Part shown: positions 1 through 9,284 of the stretch, piece after piece
Numbering within the stretch: position 1 is the stretch's first letter
Layout of the letters: every line of letters begins with the position of its first letter
Assembly (NCBI GenBank): GCA_029339505.1
Contig: JAQISU010000156.1
Coordinates: 699,001 to 763,000, forward strand
Source of the DNA: Unio delphinus
Taxonomy: Eukaryota > Mollusca > Bivalvia > Unionida > Unionidae
Length of the DNA stretch: 64,000 nt
Direction: 5' to 3'
Notes under the pieces: model-generated
The model's input: only the letters and a program-made list of their open reading frames with translations
The model's database searches: none
What the model was told of the DNA's origin: nothing
Position numbers and translations under genes: made by a program

Positions 1-686
1 TTTTGTGGTTGTACGGGTATAGACTTCTTTTTAATCGCGTTGATAGGTTTCATGTTGATTGTTCTAGTAATCTCGTTATTCAGTGCAGTAATCACAGCTG
101 GTAACCTTTTGACCCATTCACGGGATCGCTTTTCTTGAATGAATTCTTTTGCGTATTGATATCCAAATAACCGCTCAGCAATCGTCCGATTAAATCGTTC
201 GACAATGGCCTGATCGCGATGTAGCGCAGTATGCCCTCGTCGTATGGTGACATTATGATTTTTCATTGTAGATAGAACCGCACCCTGAAATTCCTTGCCA
301 GGATCAACCTGCAATAGATTCGGCCAGTGCAGAGGACCTCGTCGATAAATCCTTTCAAATGCAGAAGCAACTTCAGTGGCTGATTTTGTTTTTAACGGTT
401 CTGCTTCTTTGTATCGACTTGCAATATCAACTACGGGTAAGGCGTATTTGTAACCACGATCATGTGGCAGAAATAATATATCAGCCTGATGAACTTCATT
501 AGGAGCGGTCACATCAAAATGCGAGAATTGAATTTGTTTAGGTGGTGGTAGATAAATTTGCCATAGTGCCTGTTTAGATAACCAATCCGACGCTGTAGTT
601 TTTTTCACTTTTGCAGCGCTAGCGAGTTTATGTACTGCTGATTTACCCCTCCAGTATCCTCTTGGGGAATAATAAATTGATTCCAT
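1..686 (-). CDS. Polinton-type retroviral-like integrase, partial (C-terminus beyond window)
   Basis: The minus strand is open without a stop from an ATG at 686 to the left edge, about 228 residues. The core is a retroviral-type integrase (rve fold) that would join linear element DNA to the host chromosome. Candidate catalytic residues are D69 (in HQADIL), D128 (in QVDPGKEF) and E163 (in AIVERFNRT); the last two are 35 apart, the classic D,D35E spacing. The N-terminal part, with YYSPRGYWRGK and a DWLSKQALWQIYLPPP segment, matches what I know of Polinton/Maverick integrases of aquatic invertebrates. After the E it continues RLFGYQYAKEF and EWVKRLPAVITALNNEITR, also typical. No break is visible, unlike the genes at the right end of the window. 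The PLA2-like gene lies just upstream on the same strand with an 18-bp gap. Any C-terminal chromodomain would lie outside the window. Confidence 0.93.
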   Translation of the reverse strand, partial: MESIYYSPRGYWRGKSAVHKLASAAKVKKTTASDWLSKQALWQIYLPPPKQIQFSHFDVTAPNEVHQADILFLPHDRGYKYALPVVDIASRYKEAEPLKTKSATEVASAFERIYRRGPLHWPNLLQVDPGKEFQGAVLSTMKNHNVTIRRGHTALHRDQAIVERFNRTIAERLFGYQYAKEFIQEKRSREWVKRLPAVITALNNEITRTINMKPINAIKKKSIPVQPQ

Positions 687-704
687 ATTAAAATGCTAGC
701 ATTT

Positions 705-1040
705 TCAATTACCAGCACCCATCATCAATTTGCCTTTCATAGCTGATTTTACCAACCACGAAGCCAACTTTTCTTTAAAAGATTTATCAGGAATAGCATT
801 TAACGCATGAATTAATTTCACATCCGCGAGATGCCTGTTTTGCAGATTGCTGCTTTTATATGCAACATCATGAAGGTGACAGGCCTTATCAATGGCGTTT
901 ATTGGTTCTTCACCGGGTCGGGGTTGATTTTGATCATCAAGTCTGATATCTAATCGTGTTCCGGGACCACAGTAGCTATATCCTGGAAGGTGCTTTTCTC
1001 CGGGGTACTTTGCCCATGGGGTTCCAGGGAGCTTTGTCAA
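705..1040 (-). CDS. Phospholipase A2-like protein (parvovirus VP1-type)
   Basis: About 111 residues. The Ca-binding loop YCGPG is at residues 23-27 and the catalytic helix DKACHLHDVAY at 51-61, with the H57-D58 pair. This arrangement is the compact PLA2 domain of parvovirus VP1 and of several Polinton/adintovirus proteins, where it is thought to breach endosomal membrane during entry. That role is inferred here from family knowledge only. A basic C-terminus (LVKSAMKGK) follows. The start is unclear: the only start-like codon at the listed end is TTG (1038-1040), overlapping the stop of the zinc-ribbon gene. The frame stays open upstream through a Lys-rich stretch to about 1077, where an A9 run and nearby T run could hide the true ATG in another frame. 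It lies between the integrase and the zinc ribbon on one strand, suggesting a shared transcript. Confidence 0.85.
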   Translation of the reverse strand: MTKLPGTPWAKYPGEKHLPGYSYCGPGTRLDIRLDDQNQPRPGEEPINAIDKACHLHDVAYKSSNLQNRHLADVKLIHALNAIPDKSFKEKLASWLVKSAMKGKLMMGAGN

Positions 1041-1243
1041 TTTGGCTGCGATATCACCTCCTCGTTTTTTTTTAAAACATCTCCGGATTGTAAAATCTTT
1101 GATTTTGTAGAAATAAATCTAAACTTTTTTATACCACATGTTGCACATCTACCAGTTAGTGCTGATCTGTTATTTTTAGTTGTAACCGTCGTCACATCAT
1201 TTGTGCTAGTACGCGTTTTACACTTCACACAATATAGATCCAT
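1037..1243 (-). CDS. Small zinc-ribbon protein (DUF5679-like)
   Basis: 68 residues from ATG 1243. It starts MDLYCVKCKTRT and has a second CATCG knuckle near residue 35, giving a CxxC...CxxC zinc ribbon with the ...ALTGRCATCG..KFRF pattern of the DUF5679 family. Members are tiny proteins found in viruses and mobile elements; their function is unknown. The last part is low-complexity Lys/Asn/Glu-rich and may be non-essential. Its stop TGA overlaps the possible TTG start of the PLA2-like gene. Its ATG faces the ATG of the packaging ATPase on the other strand with only 5 bp between them, so any promoter for one gene must lie inside the other. Confidence 0.7.
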   Translation of the reverse strand: MDLYCVKCKTRTSTNDVTTVTTKNNRSALTGRCATCGIKKFRFISTKSKILQSGDVLKKNEEVISQPN

Positions 1244-1248
1244 AATTT

Positions 1249-1920
1249 ATGTATAGAGATATGAATATAATTGATTTTTCAGCGACTAAAATAAGAGAAC
1301 CAGTGAAGCATCATGCAGCGCTACCAAACTCTATCCGCGCAATTATAATCGGGCCATCTGGATCCGGTAAAACGCAATTGTTGCTCAATTTAATAATGAG
1401 ATGGATGAAGTGGGATAAGTTGTATTTAATTGCCCCTAGCGTAGATGATCAACGATGCTATGAAGTGTTAAAGGATTTTAACGAGAATGCATCAGAAATT
1501 AAAGGTGAGAATACCATTGATTTTATAACTGATATTGACGAGGCGCCATCCGTGGATGACCTTGATGGGAGCATTAACAATTTAGTCGTATACGACGATG
1601 TGATGTTAGACAATCAAAAAAACCCAGCTAGAATATTTTCCCGGGGGCGTCACAAAAACACTGATGTGATATATGTCACTCAACGCTACACTCAGATTCC
1701 AAAAGTGATCAGAGATAACTGTAATATTCTTGCTGTGTTTAACGGCGTTGATACACATACGCTACGAAATATTTGGCAGACATGGTGTTCCGATATGGAC
1801 TTCAATCAATTTAAAAATTTCTTTAGTCATGCTCAGTCAACCCCGCATGGATTTGTAACAATAAATTTACATGATCCTCGGACACGATATCGTATCGGAC
1901 TCGATCAAATATTTGGTTGA
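1249..1920 (+). CDS. Genome-packaging ATPase (A32/FtsK-HerA-type)
   Basis: 223 residues, intact. Walker A is GPSGSGKT at 35-42 and Walker B is LVVYDD at 112-117. The following FSRGRHKNTDVIYVTQRY segment (130-147) has the polar Q145 expected of HerA/FtsK-type packaging ATPases, then IPKVIRDN. This is the short ATPase type of Polintons, adintoviruses and virophages, which is believed to pump element DNA into preformed capsids. The start may instead be the second ATG at 1261. The C-terminal codons (LDQIFG) and following DNA belong to a direct repeat that recurs at 3070-3113. The gene is divergent from the zinc-ribbon/PLA2/integrase set. Confidence 0.92.
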   Translation: MYRDMNIIDFSATKIREPVKHHAALPNSIRAIIIGPSGSGKTQLLLNLIMRWMKWDKLYLIAPSVDDQRCYEVLKDFNENASEIKGENTIDFITDIDEAPSVDDLDGSINNLVVYDDVMLDNQKNPARIFSRGRHKNTDVIYVTQRYTQIPKVIRDNCNILAVFNGVDTHTLRNIWQTWCSDMDFNQFKNFFSHAQSTPHGFVTINLHDPRTRYRIGLDQIFG

Positions 1921-1947
1921 AATCATTTATTATTTTTTGTTAACCCA
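1903..1947 (+). repeat. 45-bp direct repeat, copy 1 (ATPase tail and 3' flank)
   Basis: From GATCAAATATTTGG in the last ATPase codons through the AT-rich flank to GTTAACCCA. A near copy (one base shorter, few substitutions) lies at 3070-3113, just after the stop of the next gene. In both places it is followed by a hairpin with AGCAGCAGAGAGGGTG arms, directly in the second copy and after two 15-bp palindromes in the first. Confidence 0.85.
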
Positions 1948-1976
1948 GTGATGAAATCACTAGTGATAAAATCACT
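1947..1976 (+). promoter_or_regulatory. Two tandem 15-bp palindromic boxes
   Basis: AGTGATGAAATCACT (1947-1961) is followed directly by AGTGATAAAATCACT (1962-1976). Each has perfect AGTGAT/ATCACT arms around three bases, so the pair could be a dimeric protein-binding site or a small stem. It lies between the ATPase stop and the hairpin at 1977. It is absent from the equivalent position before the second hairpin, so it was inserted in one copy or lost from the other. Function is not shown. Confidence 0.5.
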
Positions 1977-2106
1977 AGCAGCAGAGAGGGTGGATGACAA
2001 CGACGTTGGCGTATATAAGGAAATCTTATTTTATCGAATAGACGCCATTTTTTTTACTATTTGGCAGAAGCCTCAGATTTCCGAATCGACGCTCGGAAAG
2101 TTGTGA
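1951..2106 (+). CDS. Small open frame (51 codons) in frame with the downstream gene
   Basis: ATG at 1951 starts inside the first palindromic box, and the frame runs through the left arm of the hairpin (Ala-Ala-Glu-Arg codons) to TGA at 2104-2106. The peptide begins MKSLVIKSLAAERVDD and ends SESTLGKL. The next long open frame (2107-3063) is in the same frame, with only this TGA between them, and it has no ATG of its own near its start. The small frame may therefore be the broken N-terminus of that gene, or may be meaningless coding through a repeat. No family recognised. Confidence 0.35.
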   Translation: MKSLVIKSLAAERVDDNDVGVYKEILFYRIDAIFFTIWQKPQISESTLGKL

Positions 2107-2126
2107 GGTTCACCCTCTCTGCTGCT
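1977..2126. repeat. Hairpin module 1 with perfect 16-bp inverted arms
   Basis: The left arm AGCAGCAGAGAGGGTG (1977-1992) is the exact reverse complement of CACCCTCTCTGCTGCT (2111-2126). Between the arms are a TATATAAG box (2012-2019), a T-run and a CGCTCGGAAAGTTGTGAGGTT stretch that resembles the inside of module 2 (3115-3364). It could be a miniature inverted-repeat insertion, a remnant of the element's own terminal repeats, or a structured intergenic region. No clear target-site duplication flanks it. Confidence 0.8.
2012..2019 (+). promoter_or_regulatory. TATA-box-like TATATAAG
   Basis: This is a consensus-like TATA box inside hairpin module 1, about 95 bp upstream of the long open frame at 2107. 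It would suit a late-gene promoter for the downstream protein, but the module's second copy has no such box. Confidence 0.35.
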
Positions 2127-3063
2127 CTATCAGAGTTCTATTAGAACCGTACTAGGATGGCCTGAATTACCACCAGGGGGGAAAACCGTTGATTTACCAG
2201 AACCACAAAAAACTGATTATGTCACAGACAGGATAAAACATTATAATACAATAAAAAGTTATAAAGATCACGAAATCGCTACAGATTTTTTTGGTCTCGG
2301 ATACGAACATAGGGTGGGGGGTGGACCATTGGATGGGTATCATTTCGTTAACGAACCTGAAATCATTAAAAATTTCACAGCAATGAATAATGATTTATCG
2401 CTGTTGTTAATATCTCTTAAATCCGGTACTCTTACCCGAGATGAATTTATCAGCGTCGTAGAAACATGCAACAAAATTATCGACGATATGAAAACATTTA
2501 ATCTACAAATTATTCAGGATATATTAGATGACGATAATCCCACATCGAGAACAAAATTTGCAACAGACTATAAAATCCCCGTCAAAGATATTCCAACATT
2601 TAAACTACCAGGATATAACGTACCAAAACTAAAAAAACTTCTCAGTGACACCATCGATATTGGTTTTAAAATAATTCATGATGCATGGAAAAAAACAGCA
2701 TCACCGGAAATAAAAATCCTCAAACATAATAATGACCCAGATGGTGGCGGCAGGCATATCGCTCCGTTCAACATGAATATATCCTCAGTGATTGCGCTCA
2801 ATTTAGTATGCGATGTTATCGAAGGAAGCTATCAAATTAATCTCGATCGATCAAATCAAGCTCAGCAAGGATATATTCTTTATTCGTTTGCACCAATAGC
2901 CCCTCCAGGATTTTTAATAATCGAGTCTCCGGTTAATCCAGTCTATATGCGGTGTCATAATGATTCATTAACCAGAATTAATTTCAAACTCACAGATCAG
3001 TCCAATAATCTAATTGATCTACAAGAGGAGGTGTTAGCGATTAGTCTGTTTGTGAAGTCCTAA
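2107..3063 (+). CDS. Unrecognised late/structural-like protein, fibre-type C-terminus
   Basis: Open frame of 318 codons to the stop at 3061-3063. The part starting at GTG 2314 is only its C-terminal 249 residues; the upstream codons (LGWPELPPGGKTVDLPEP, then a polar region up to FFGLGYEH) look equally coding. No in-frame ATG opens it, and a TGA at 2104 separates it from a 51-codon frame, so the start is missing, unusual or spliced. The N-terminal two thirds are mixed alpha-helical with Asp/Lys-rich parts. The last 90 residues are beta-rich and end in TRINFKLTDQSNNLIDLQEE, a pattern I associate with C-termini of Polinton/adintovirus late proteins of unknown role. A virion surface or fibre role is a guess. 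It is bracketed by two copies of the repeat-plus-hairpin module. Confidence 0.6.
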   Translation, partial: GSPSLLLYQSSIRTVLGWPELPPGGKTVDLPEPQKTDYVTDRIKHYNTIKSYKDHEIATDFFGLGYEHRVGGGPLDGYHFVNEPEIIKNFTAMNNDLSLLLISLKSGTLTRDEFISVVETCNKIIDDMKTFNLQIIQDILDDDNPTSRTKFATDYKIPVKDIPTFKLPGYNVPKLKKLLSDTIDIGFKIIHDAWKKTASPEIKILKHNNDPDGGGRHIAPFNMNISSVIALNLVCDVIEGSYQINLDRSNQAQQGYILYSFAPIAPPGFLIIESPVNPVYMRCHNDSLTRINFKLTDQSNNLIDLQEEVLAISLFVKS

Positions 3064-3069
3064 AGACTG

Positions 3070-3113
3070 GATCAAATATTCGGTTAAAATCATTTATTAT
3101 TTTTGTTAACCCA
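3070..3113 (+). repeat. 45-bp direct repeat, copy 2
   Basis: Near copy of 1903-1947, starting GATCAAATATTCGG seven bases after the stop of the fibre-like gene and ending GTTAACCCA just before hairpin module 2. Here it is non-coding, while copy 1 includes the end of the ATPase gene. The direction of copying is therefore probably from the ATPase end. Confidence 0.85.
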
Positions 3114-3114
3114 T

Positions 3115-3364
3115 AGCAGCAGAGAGGGTGATTGACCACATCGTTGAGACCAAAATTGATTGAAAAATCGTAAAGTCTCCGTTTGCCAAATGGAGACATT
3201 TTTTTTGTGGTTAAAATGAGATTCGTAGGAAGCCTTATTTTTGCTCGAAAACGTGGTCTGTTCACCCTCTCTGCCAAATGGAGACATTTTTTTTGGTTAA
3301 AATGAGATTCGTAGGAAGCCTTATTTTTGCTCGAAAACGTGGTCTGTTCACCCTCTCTGCTGCT
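3115..3364. repeat. Hairpin module 2 with 16-bp inverted arms; candidate element end
   Basis: Arms identical to module 1 lie at 3115-3130 and 3349-3364. The interior is a diverged relative of module 1, enlarged by an 88-bp tandem duplication (units beginning at 3185 and 3273, each starting GCCAAATGGAGACA). The first unit ends in a truncated right arm at 3263-3274. The sequence beyond 3364 changes character and has no Polinton-like coding, so 3364 is a candidate right end of the left element. No matching 6-bp target duplication can be checked, since the other end is outside the window. Confidence 0.7.
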
Positions 3365-4380
3365 CGTGTTGCATCAGTGGTATAAAGACTTGCGTGATCA
3401 TTCGTCTCCTCCAATGATTGCTCGAGAGTTCAATCACATCAAAGCTCTCTTAGTTCAGAGTTACTCATCTCCCAGAAACCCAATTGCCGTAATGACTGTG
3501 TGGAGTATTTTGATTCAGATTGGATGGAATGCTATCTTTTGAAGACGACATCATCGACTTTATGAGAAGAAAAGCTCAGACAGGATAGATTCAATACTGT
3601 GAAATTACAAGGCATATTCGATGGTTTTTTGGACAATGTTGTGTTTATGTTCTGCATCAAAGCAGTTTTGGATAATCTTTAGAACATTTAGTGACTTGTT
3701 TTGATCATCCCTCTTCTAGAAACGAAAGGTAGATAGATGGTTTTGTGACCATTATGGTTATCTCTTGCCTTTATATAGGAGGCGTAATGTAAATCAATGG
3801 TCCCTAGACTTCATTCGTAGAAATCTCACTTTACTTCACAACCATGCCCGATCATTTCGAGAATCAAAATATTAAGATATTATATCGTCTCTCTTTTCAT
3901 TCATAACATGCTGAAATGGTTCTGGAGATTTTTTCAGTGTTCATTTATTTATTTGCAAATTTACATCAGAATGTATATATGTATATTGAAAATAAGGTCA
4001 CAAATAAGCATATCATCCTCTTGTTGTGCTCGTTCTTTCTCTTCACTTGGTTTTCCCTGTCGAATCCCATGCAAGCTTTACCACGTTTTATTCTGACATC
4101 TGGGTCATTTCTTTACCATAATATCTTCTTGAGATAGATTACTACGTGTATTAACTAATTATATATTGTCGTTTTATTAAAATCTATGACTAAGATAATT
4201 AAATAGCATATAGGTATGACAATTATGTGTAATTAATTCAAATAGCTATTTCATTTGACTAAATCTATATACGTAACATGTATTTAAGCAGAAGCGGACC
4301 GGTCAAGCTTGGTCAAGATTATTACAATTGTTATTAATCTTCAAGAACAAACTATGCAACTGACAACTTATGAAAAATAA
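3365..4380. other. Unassigned DNA next to the element end
   Basis: No family recognised. The first 180 bases stay open on the plus strand from the hairpin (to 3542), and the translation, for example LHQWYKDLRDHSSPPMIARE, looks somewhat protein-like. Coding-like phrases continue with stops to about 3920. This may be a decayed gene or chance. From 3920 on it is plain AT-rich DNA. Confidence 0.3.
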
Positions 4381-4790
4381 CTTGTATACTATATCTTATT
4401 AGGAACTTGCCCCCTATATCTGTTTAAAAACATTTCCACTATATCTTGTTAAGAATTTGTCATCGATATCTTATTAAGAACGTGTACTAGATATCTTATT
4501 GAGAATTTGTCCCCGATATATTATTAAGAACTTGTCCCCGATATCTTATTAAGAATTTGTTCTCGATATCTTATTAAGAACTTGTACTAGATATCTTAAG
4601 AACTTGTCCCCGATATCTTATTAAGAACTTGTCCCCGATATCGTATTAAGAACTTGTCCCCGATATCTTATTAAAAACTTGTCCCCGATATCTTATTAAG
4701 AACTTGTCTCCAATATCTTATTAAGAACTTATCCCCGATATCTTATTAAGAACTTGTCCTCGGTATCTTATTATGAACTTGTCCCCGATA
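4381..4790. repeat. 25-bp tandem array
   Basis: About 16 head-to-tail copies of a 25-bp unit containing CTTGTCCCCGATATCTTATT, with more divergent copies at both edges (for example ACTAGATATC, CTATATC variants). There is no spacer between units, so it is a satellite and not a CRISPR array. Confidence 0.9.
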
Positions 4791-6866
4791 TATTTTGCTT
4801 TCCATTATATGATGCATTTTTCAAAAAGATATAACCTAACTGCAAACAAAATATATTTTCGGGTAGTTAAAACAATGAAAATAGCTTACATGACAGACCA
4901 ACGAAACAACTAGCGTAATTGCATAGAAACAAACATTGTGTTTCACTGATAACGACAGTAAGGTTAACAATAACTTGCTGTTTTTTTTTATTCATATCTG
5001 TTTTAATAACTCCTGGTACATGATTTTAGTTGGTTTTTTTTTCTAATTTATATTCAAGACTGTAAATTGAAGTGATTATCTATAGCCGGGTTTGGCATTC
5101 ATAGTCGACAATTGAAGGTATATCAGAAGGGAAGTGGGCAGTCAGATTCATTCCTTGAAGGTATATCAGAAGGGAAGTGGGCAATCAGATTCATTCCAAT
5201 GTTTGAGTCATTCTTATTTCTGGTATTCCTTTTGTAACATAAAGCCTGAAGATGTGTTTATATTGTAGTTAGATATTATTTCAAAGGAAAGCATCGGTTT
5301 GGACGGTTTTTCGGAAACAGTAGGTTCGCATTGGACTGTAATATTTTCCTGGAACCAATGACAATTATTCGAAGGATTTCAACACATTTTAATGTCAAGA
5401 TTCGTAGCAAATCAGAACATTTCCTGTCTTGCTATTTATTCTGGATTCTTTTGGACTTCAATAGAACTTTCACAGAATGAATTTGGATTCACTTTATAAA
5501 ACTTAAAGTTCCTCTCATTTTTCCTGTATGCCTTTGATAAATAAAAATGTATTAAATATTACAAAACTTTTTGGTTTCGCTTCTCTCAATTTATTAGTTT
5601 CTGAGCTAAATAAAAGTTGCAGTGTCTTCCCTTACCCTTAATCTGGTGATCTGAAGTTGGCGATTCAAAATCATATTATTTCTTATTCTATGAGGGACAT
5701 TAATGAAAGGAAGGAAATAAATATAAACGTTTGCATGTACATACCGCAGTAGTTGTTTGACTTGTCGTTGTTGTTGATGTACTTGCTGCTGTTGTGTTTG
5801 CCGCTGTGGTTGTTGTTGATGCACTTGATGCTGCTGTGTTTGCCGCTGTGGCTATAATTGTAAAAGCGCAAAAAGATATGTTATGTATATTTCATTTGTA
5901 TTGTTATTAGGTGTTTTTTTCCCTCATGATTATATGCTATTTATAAGTGTACTTGTGACTAAACATAGTCCAAGATCAAAGGCATTGTGTTCCGGACCAG
6001 TAACTTTACATTATAAACAAATAATAAATAGTTACTCTATCTTTATTATTATGGGATAAATATTTGGATCATTATGAACAGATGGAACCATACTTATTTG
6101 ATTATGAGTCAGGTTAATCGAATTCTCAAATAGCAAATCGGGTCTATCTAATGTTTACAACATTATTTATTATATTTTAGTAAATGATTTTATCTTGCTG
6201 GTAACGTAGAACATTCTAGTAATGAACGCGTGACCTTTATTCTGGTTGTTCTTTTGTGTCGTACTTTTGATACTTGTTTACTTCAGAGGTTACTCATTGT
6301 TGCATATACTATTTGAGGTATAATCTGTATCTTATTTTATTCATTATTTCATTTTGGTGGAATTATGTATTAAAATATTTTTCACTGGAAATACAAAGTG
6401 CTCATCTATAATACTCTTTTACAGAAATATTTGTTTGGAATTACAGTGAATTCAGACAAGAAATTCCTTGATTCATCTAAAGATTTTTGAAACAATTACA
6501 CGTCACGGGCGACTATAGGCACATGAACACATTCAATAGTATAAAAATTGAATTGGAATTCCGTTACAACTTTAAACATTTACATTTGTAATAAATATTT
6601 CAGGACTATCTGGGATATATTTCACGATATTATAATTTTTTTTTTTCATTTTTATTTTGCATTCTAGGGAAATGAATTAATTTTTTGAATTTTACCAACA
6701 AAAAATTACTTCGATTTTTCCTTATAAAATGGGACTCAAGCGACATTACGCAAGGATACATCGAGGCATAATTGTAAAATAGACTTCTGCAGGAAATGTT
6801 TGTTTATCAAATTGTCTTCGTCGTGCAAAGTTGATGAAATTCAAATGAAACTATCTTTATTTCTTT

Positions 6867-6868
<2 letters not shown>
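4791..6868. other. Non-coding AT-rich interval with a 43-bp duplication
   Basis: No gene seen. A 43-bp unit (starting TTGAAGGTATATCAGAAGGG) is repeated twice at 5112-5197. At 5757-5855 a CAA/CAG-type trinucleotide-rich stretch (read on the minus strand) repeats GCTGCTGTGTTTGCCGCTGT with small changes. The rest is simple AT-rich sequence. Confidence 0.5.

Positions 6869-6948
<80 letters not shown>
6869..6948. repeat. (TA)n microsatellite
   Basis: About 40 uninterrupted TA units. Confidence 0.97.
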
Positions 6949-6951
<3 letters not shown>

Positions 6952-7248
6952 TGAAGTCAAATAAATAAATATTTCCTTCTAATTGATAGATTGTTTGAAG
7001 AGAACACATAATAGGGAAAAGAAGTTTTAAAGAGCTTATCACAGTTGGGTTCCTTAGTAAATTACAACAGTTTCTTAAAAGCCTTACAGTTATTATCCTG
7101 TCTCATCTACTTCCTAGTCATGTGACTATTGACGCCTCAGCATATTAGCTGGGTTTAGCCTTAAGGTGACTCTCTTCTGTTCCAAATATAATGTTTATTG
7201 GTGTAGGAGTCCCGTGTCCATCCATAGCTGTTATTGTTATTGTTATTG

Positions 7249-7533
7249 TTTCCATGTCATGTACGTGTATGAATATGTCTAATTGCTTCATGTTTCCATG
7301 GCATGTATGTGTATGCATATGTCTAATTGCTTCATGTTTCCATGTCATGTACGTGTATAAATATGTCTAATCGACTTCATGTTGCCATGTCATGTATGTG
7401 TATGAATATGTCTAATTGCTTCATGGTTTGATGTCATGTACGTGTATGAATATGTCTAATTGCTTCATGTTTCCATGGTATGTATGTGTATGAATATGTC
7501 TAATTGCTTTATGTTTCCATGTCATGTGTGTGC
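7249..7533. repeat. 44-bp tandem array
   Basis: Six to seven copies of a unit containing TGTCTAATTGCTTCATGTTT followed by CCATGTCATGTACGTGTATG, with small variants. Confidence 0.88.
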
Positions 7534-9284
7534 ATGGAATTTGTTTTGTTGGTGCTTGTATTTTAGCTTGCTATTTTCTTGCCTGGAAATAGTGGGGGGT
7601 GGGTGGGTAAACTGAAAGGACTTGAGTTTTAATTGACAATGCCATGGCATGTATTCAAGGGTTGTTTATTGTCATTTTCCTTGCTGAAAAAAGTTCTTGC
7701 ATGGTATAAAGATCTAAATATACAGTAAACCATTTTTATAAAGGCCGGCATGTTTTACTACTGTCGATTCAAACTGGGAAACATACCTTTAGTGCTAGAT
7801 GATGTACTACTACTTGTACTTTTGGCTACCAGAGGGAGATTCAACCCTGAAAAATGAAATAGACATATGAATATGGACCATGTACAGGTTAGTCTGTATG
7901 TTTTTTACATGCCACTAATTATCTGCTTCCTCTATATTTTAATCTAAATGAAAAAATGAATTTGGGAAATATTTAAGTCGGAAAACACTTCTATCAGCCA
8001 AAAGAGCCATCATTTTTTTTCCAAAGTGCGAAAATCTATTAAGACTACATCTACATGTTTTATAATTTACTAATTGGTGTCAACTGCCTTCGTGACTTGG
8101 GACCATAGCTGTATCATTTCAGAATTATTCGACTCATTGTAAATTTATTTGTCTTTAGTTTAAACAATATTTGTTAGCTAAGACGATATTTTAGTCGCAT
8201 CACACTTTCGACTAGCAACTAATTGTTCTATGATGTTTATTATATGAAGCAAAAGACAAGGACTTCACATCCGACTCTGACGCTCTTAAAATGAATGCAT
8301 CTGCAGCTAACATGCATAATTTAGATATTCAAATGCAATTTTATCAGAAAATATTAACATATATGAAATCAGCCGTACTTTTATTTGAGTTGAATTTCTA
8401 TATTCCTATACTTCTCTATAGATTTTCTGACTGTCAAAGTCAAACTCTAGCTTAACTATTTGCCAAATTAAACTAACTACCGAGTGCAAACATCATCTTT
8501 ATTAACGATTTTGCAAATAACTCAGTCATTTAAATTTTCTATTATAAGATATATGCAATTCAGATGCTAGATGTGTGTGATTGGGAAACACCAATGCGGG
8601 CTCGGTGATGAAGAATTCGTCCAATTCGCCTTCACGAATGTCTTAAGAGGCAGCAAATGAAAACAAACTAATGTGTCTTGTGATCAGTGCCATGATGTTG
8701 TATGTGCTGTTAAAAAGTTATGTTTGGATATACAAAGAACAGAAACAATGACTTCGTATTTCAACGATTCATCAAATTCTGAATGATTTATGTGATTTTT
8801 GGTATACAAAAACTTTCTATATAGTCAGGATTGTGCTGAATGCATTTAAACATTAACCCGACATGCTTACCTGTAACAATTAAAACAACAATGGAGAAGG
8901 TGCAACTGAGTTTCATCTTTGGGTACTTCCTCTTTCAAAACTGGACAACGCTTCTAAAGTATGATCCTTAGGTCACTCCGGCAAATCACTATCTGATATG
9001 AAGTAGTTGAATCGTGCGTCTAAATGAATGAGAAATCAAATACGTTTTGAAAATCTGCCTGATAAAAAAAATGGCTGATTACCAATTTCGGATAGAACTT
9101 TCTGGGGGAAAAATACAAAAAAGTTAATTTCAAAGATAATGTGTTCGACAAGCACAAATCTATCATCATATATTACCATGAATGCTAAGCTAAATGTGAG
9201 AATGAAATGAATTGTCATGCGACAACCTTAAAATAAGAAGCAGTGAGTATAAAATGACCAGGAATGCAGTTTCACTTACTACGT
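7534..9284. other. Non-coding interval
   Basis: No coding region, RNA gene or repeat array recognised; AT-rich intergenic or intronic DNA up to the start of the first LINE. Confidence 0.4.

Noticed and set aside
1977..2126. Hairpin module 1 as an intrinsic transcription terminator
   Set aside because: Arms are 118 bp apart and the setting is eukaryotic; a bacterial-type terminator makes no sense here.
1..3364. Reading the left block as a retrovirus or LTR retrotransposon because of the integrase
   Set aside because: No reverse transcriptase or LTR; the neighbouring packaging ATPase and PLA2-like genes and the integrase subtype indicate a Polinton.
4381..4790. Regular 25-bp repeats reminiscent of a CRISPR array
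   Set aside because: Units are directly contiguous with no spacers, and the surroundings are animal genomic DNA.
5606..5871. Gln/His-rich minus-strand frames
   Set aside because: Caused by a trinucleotide-rich duplicated stretch; no gene context.
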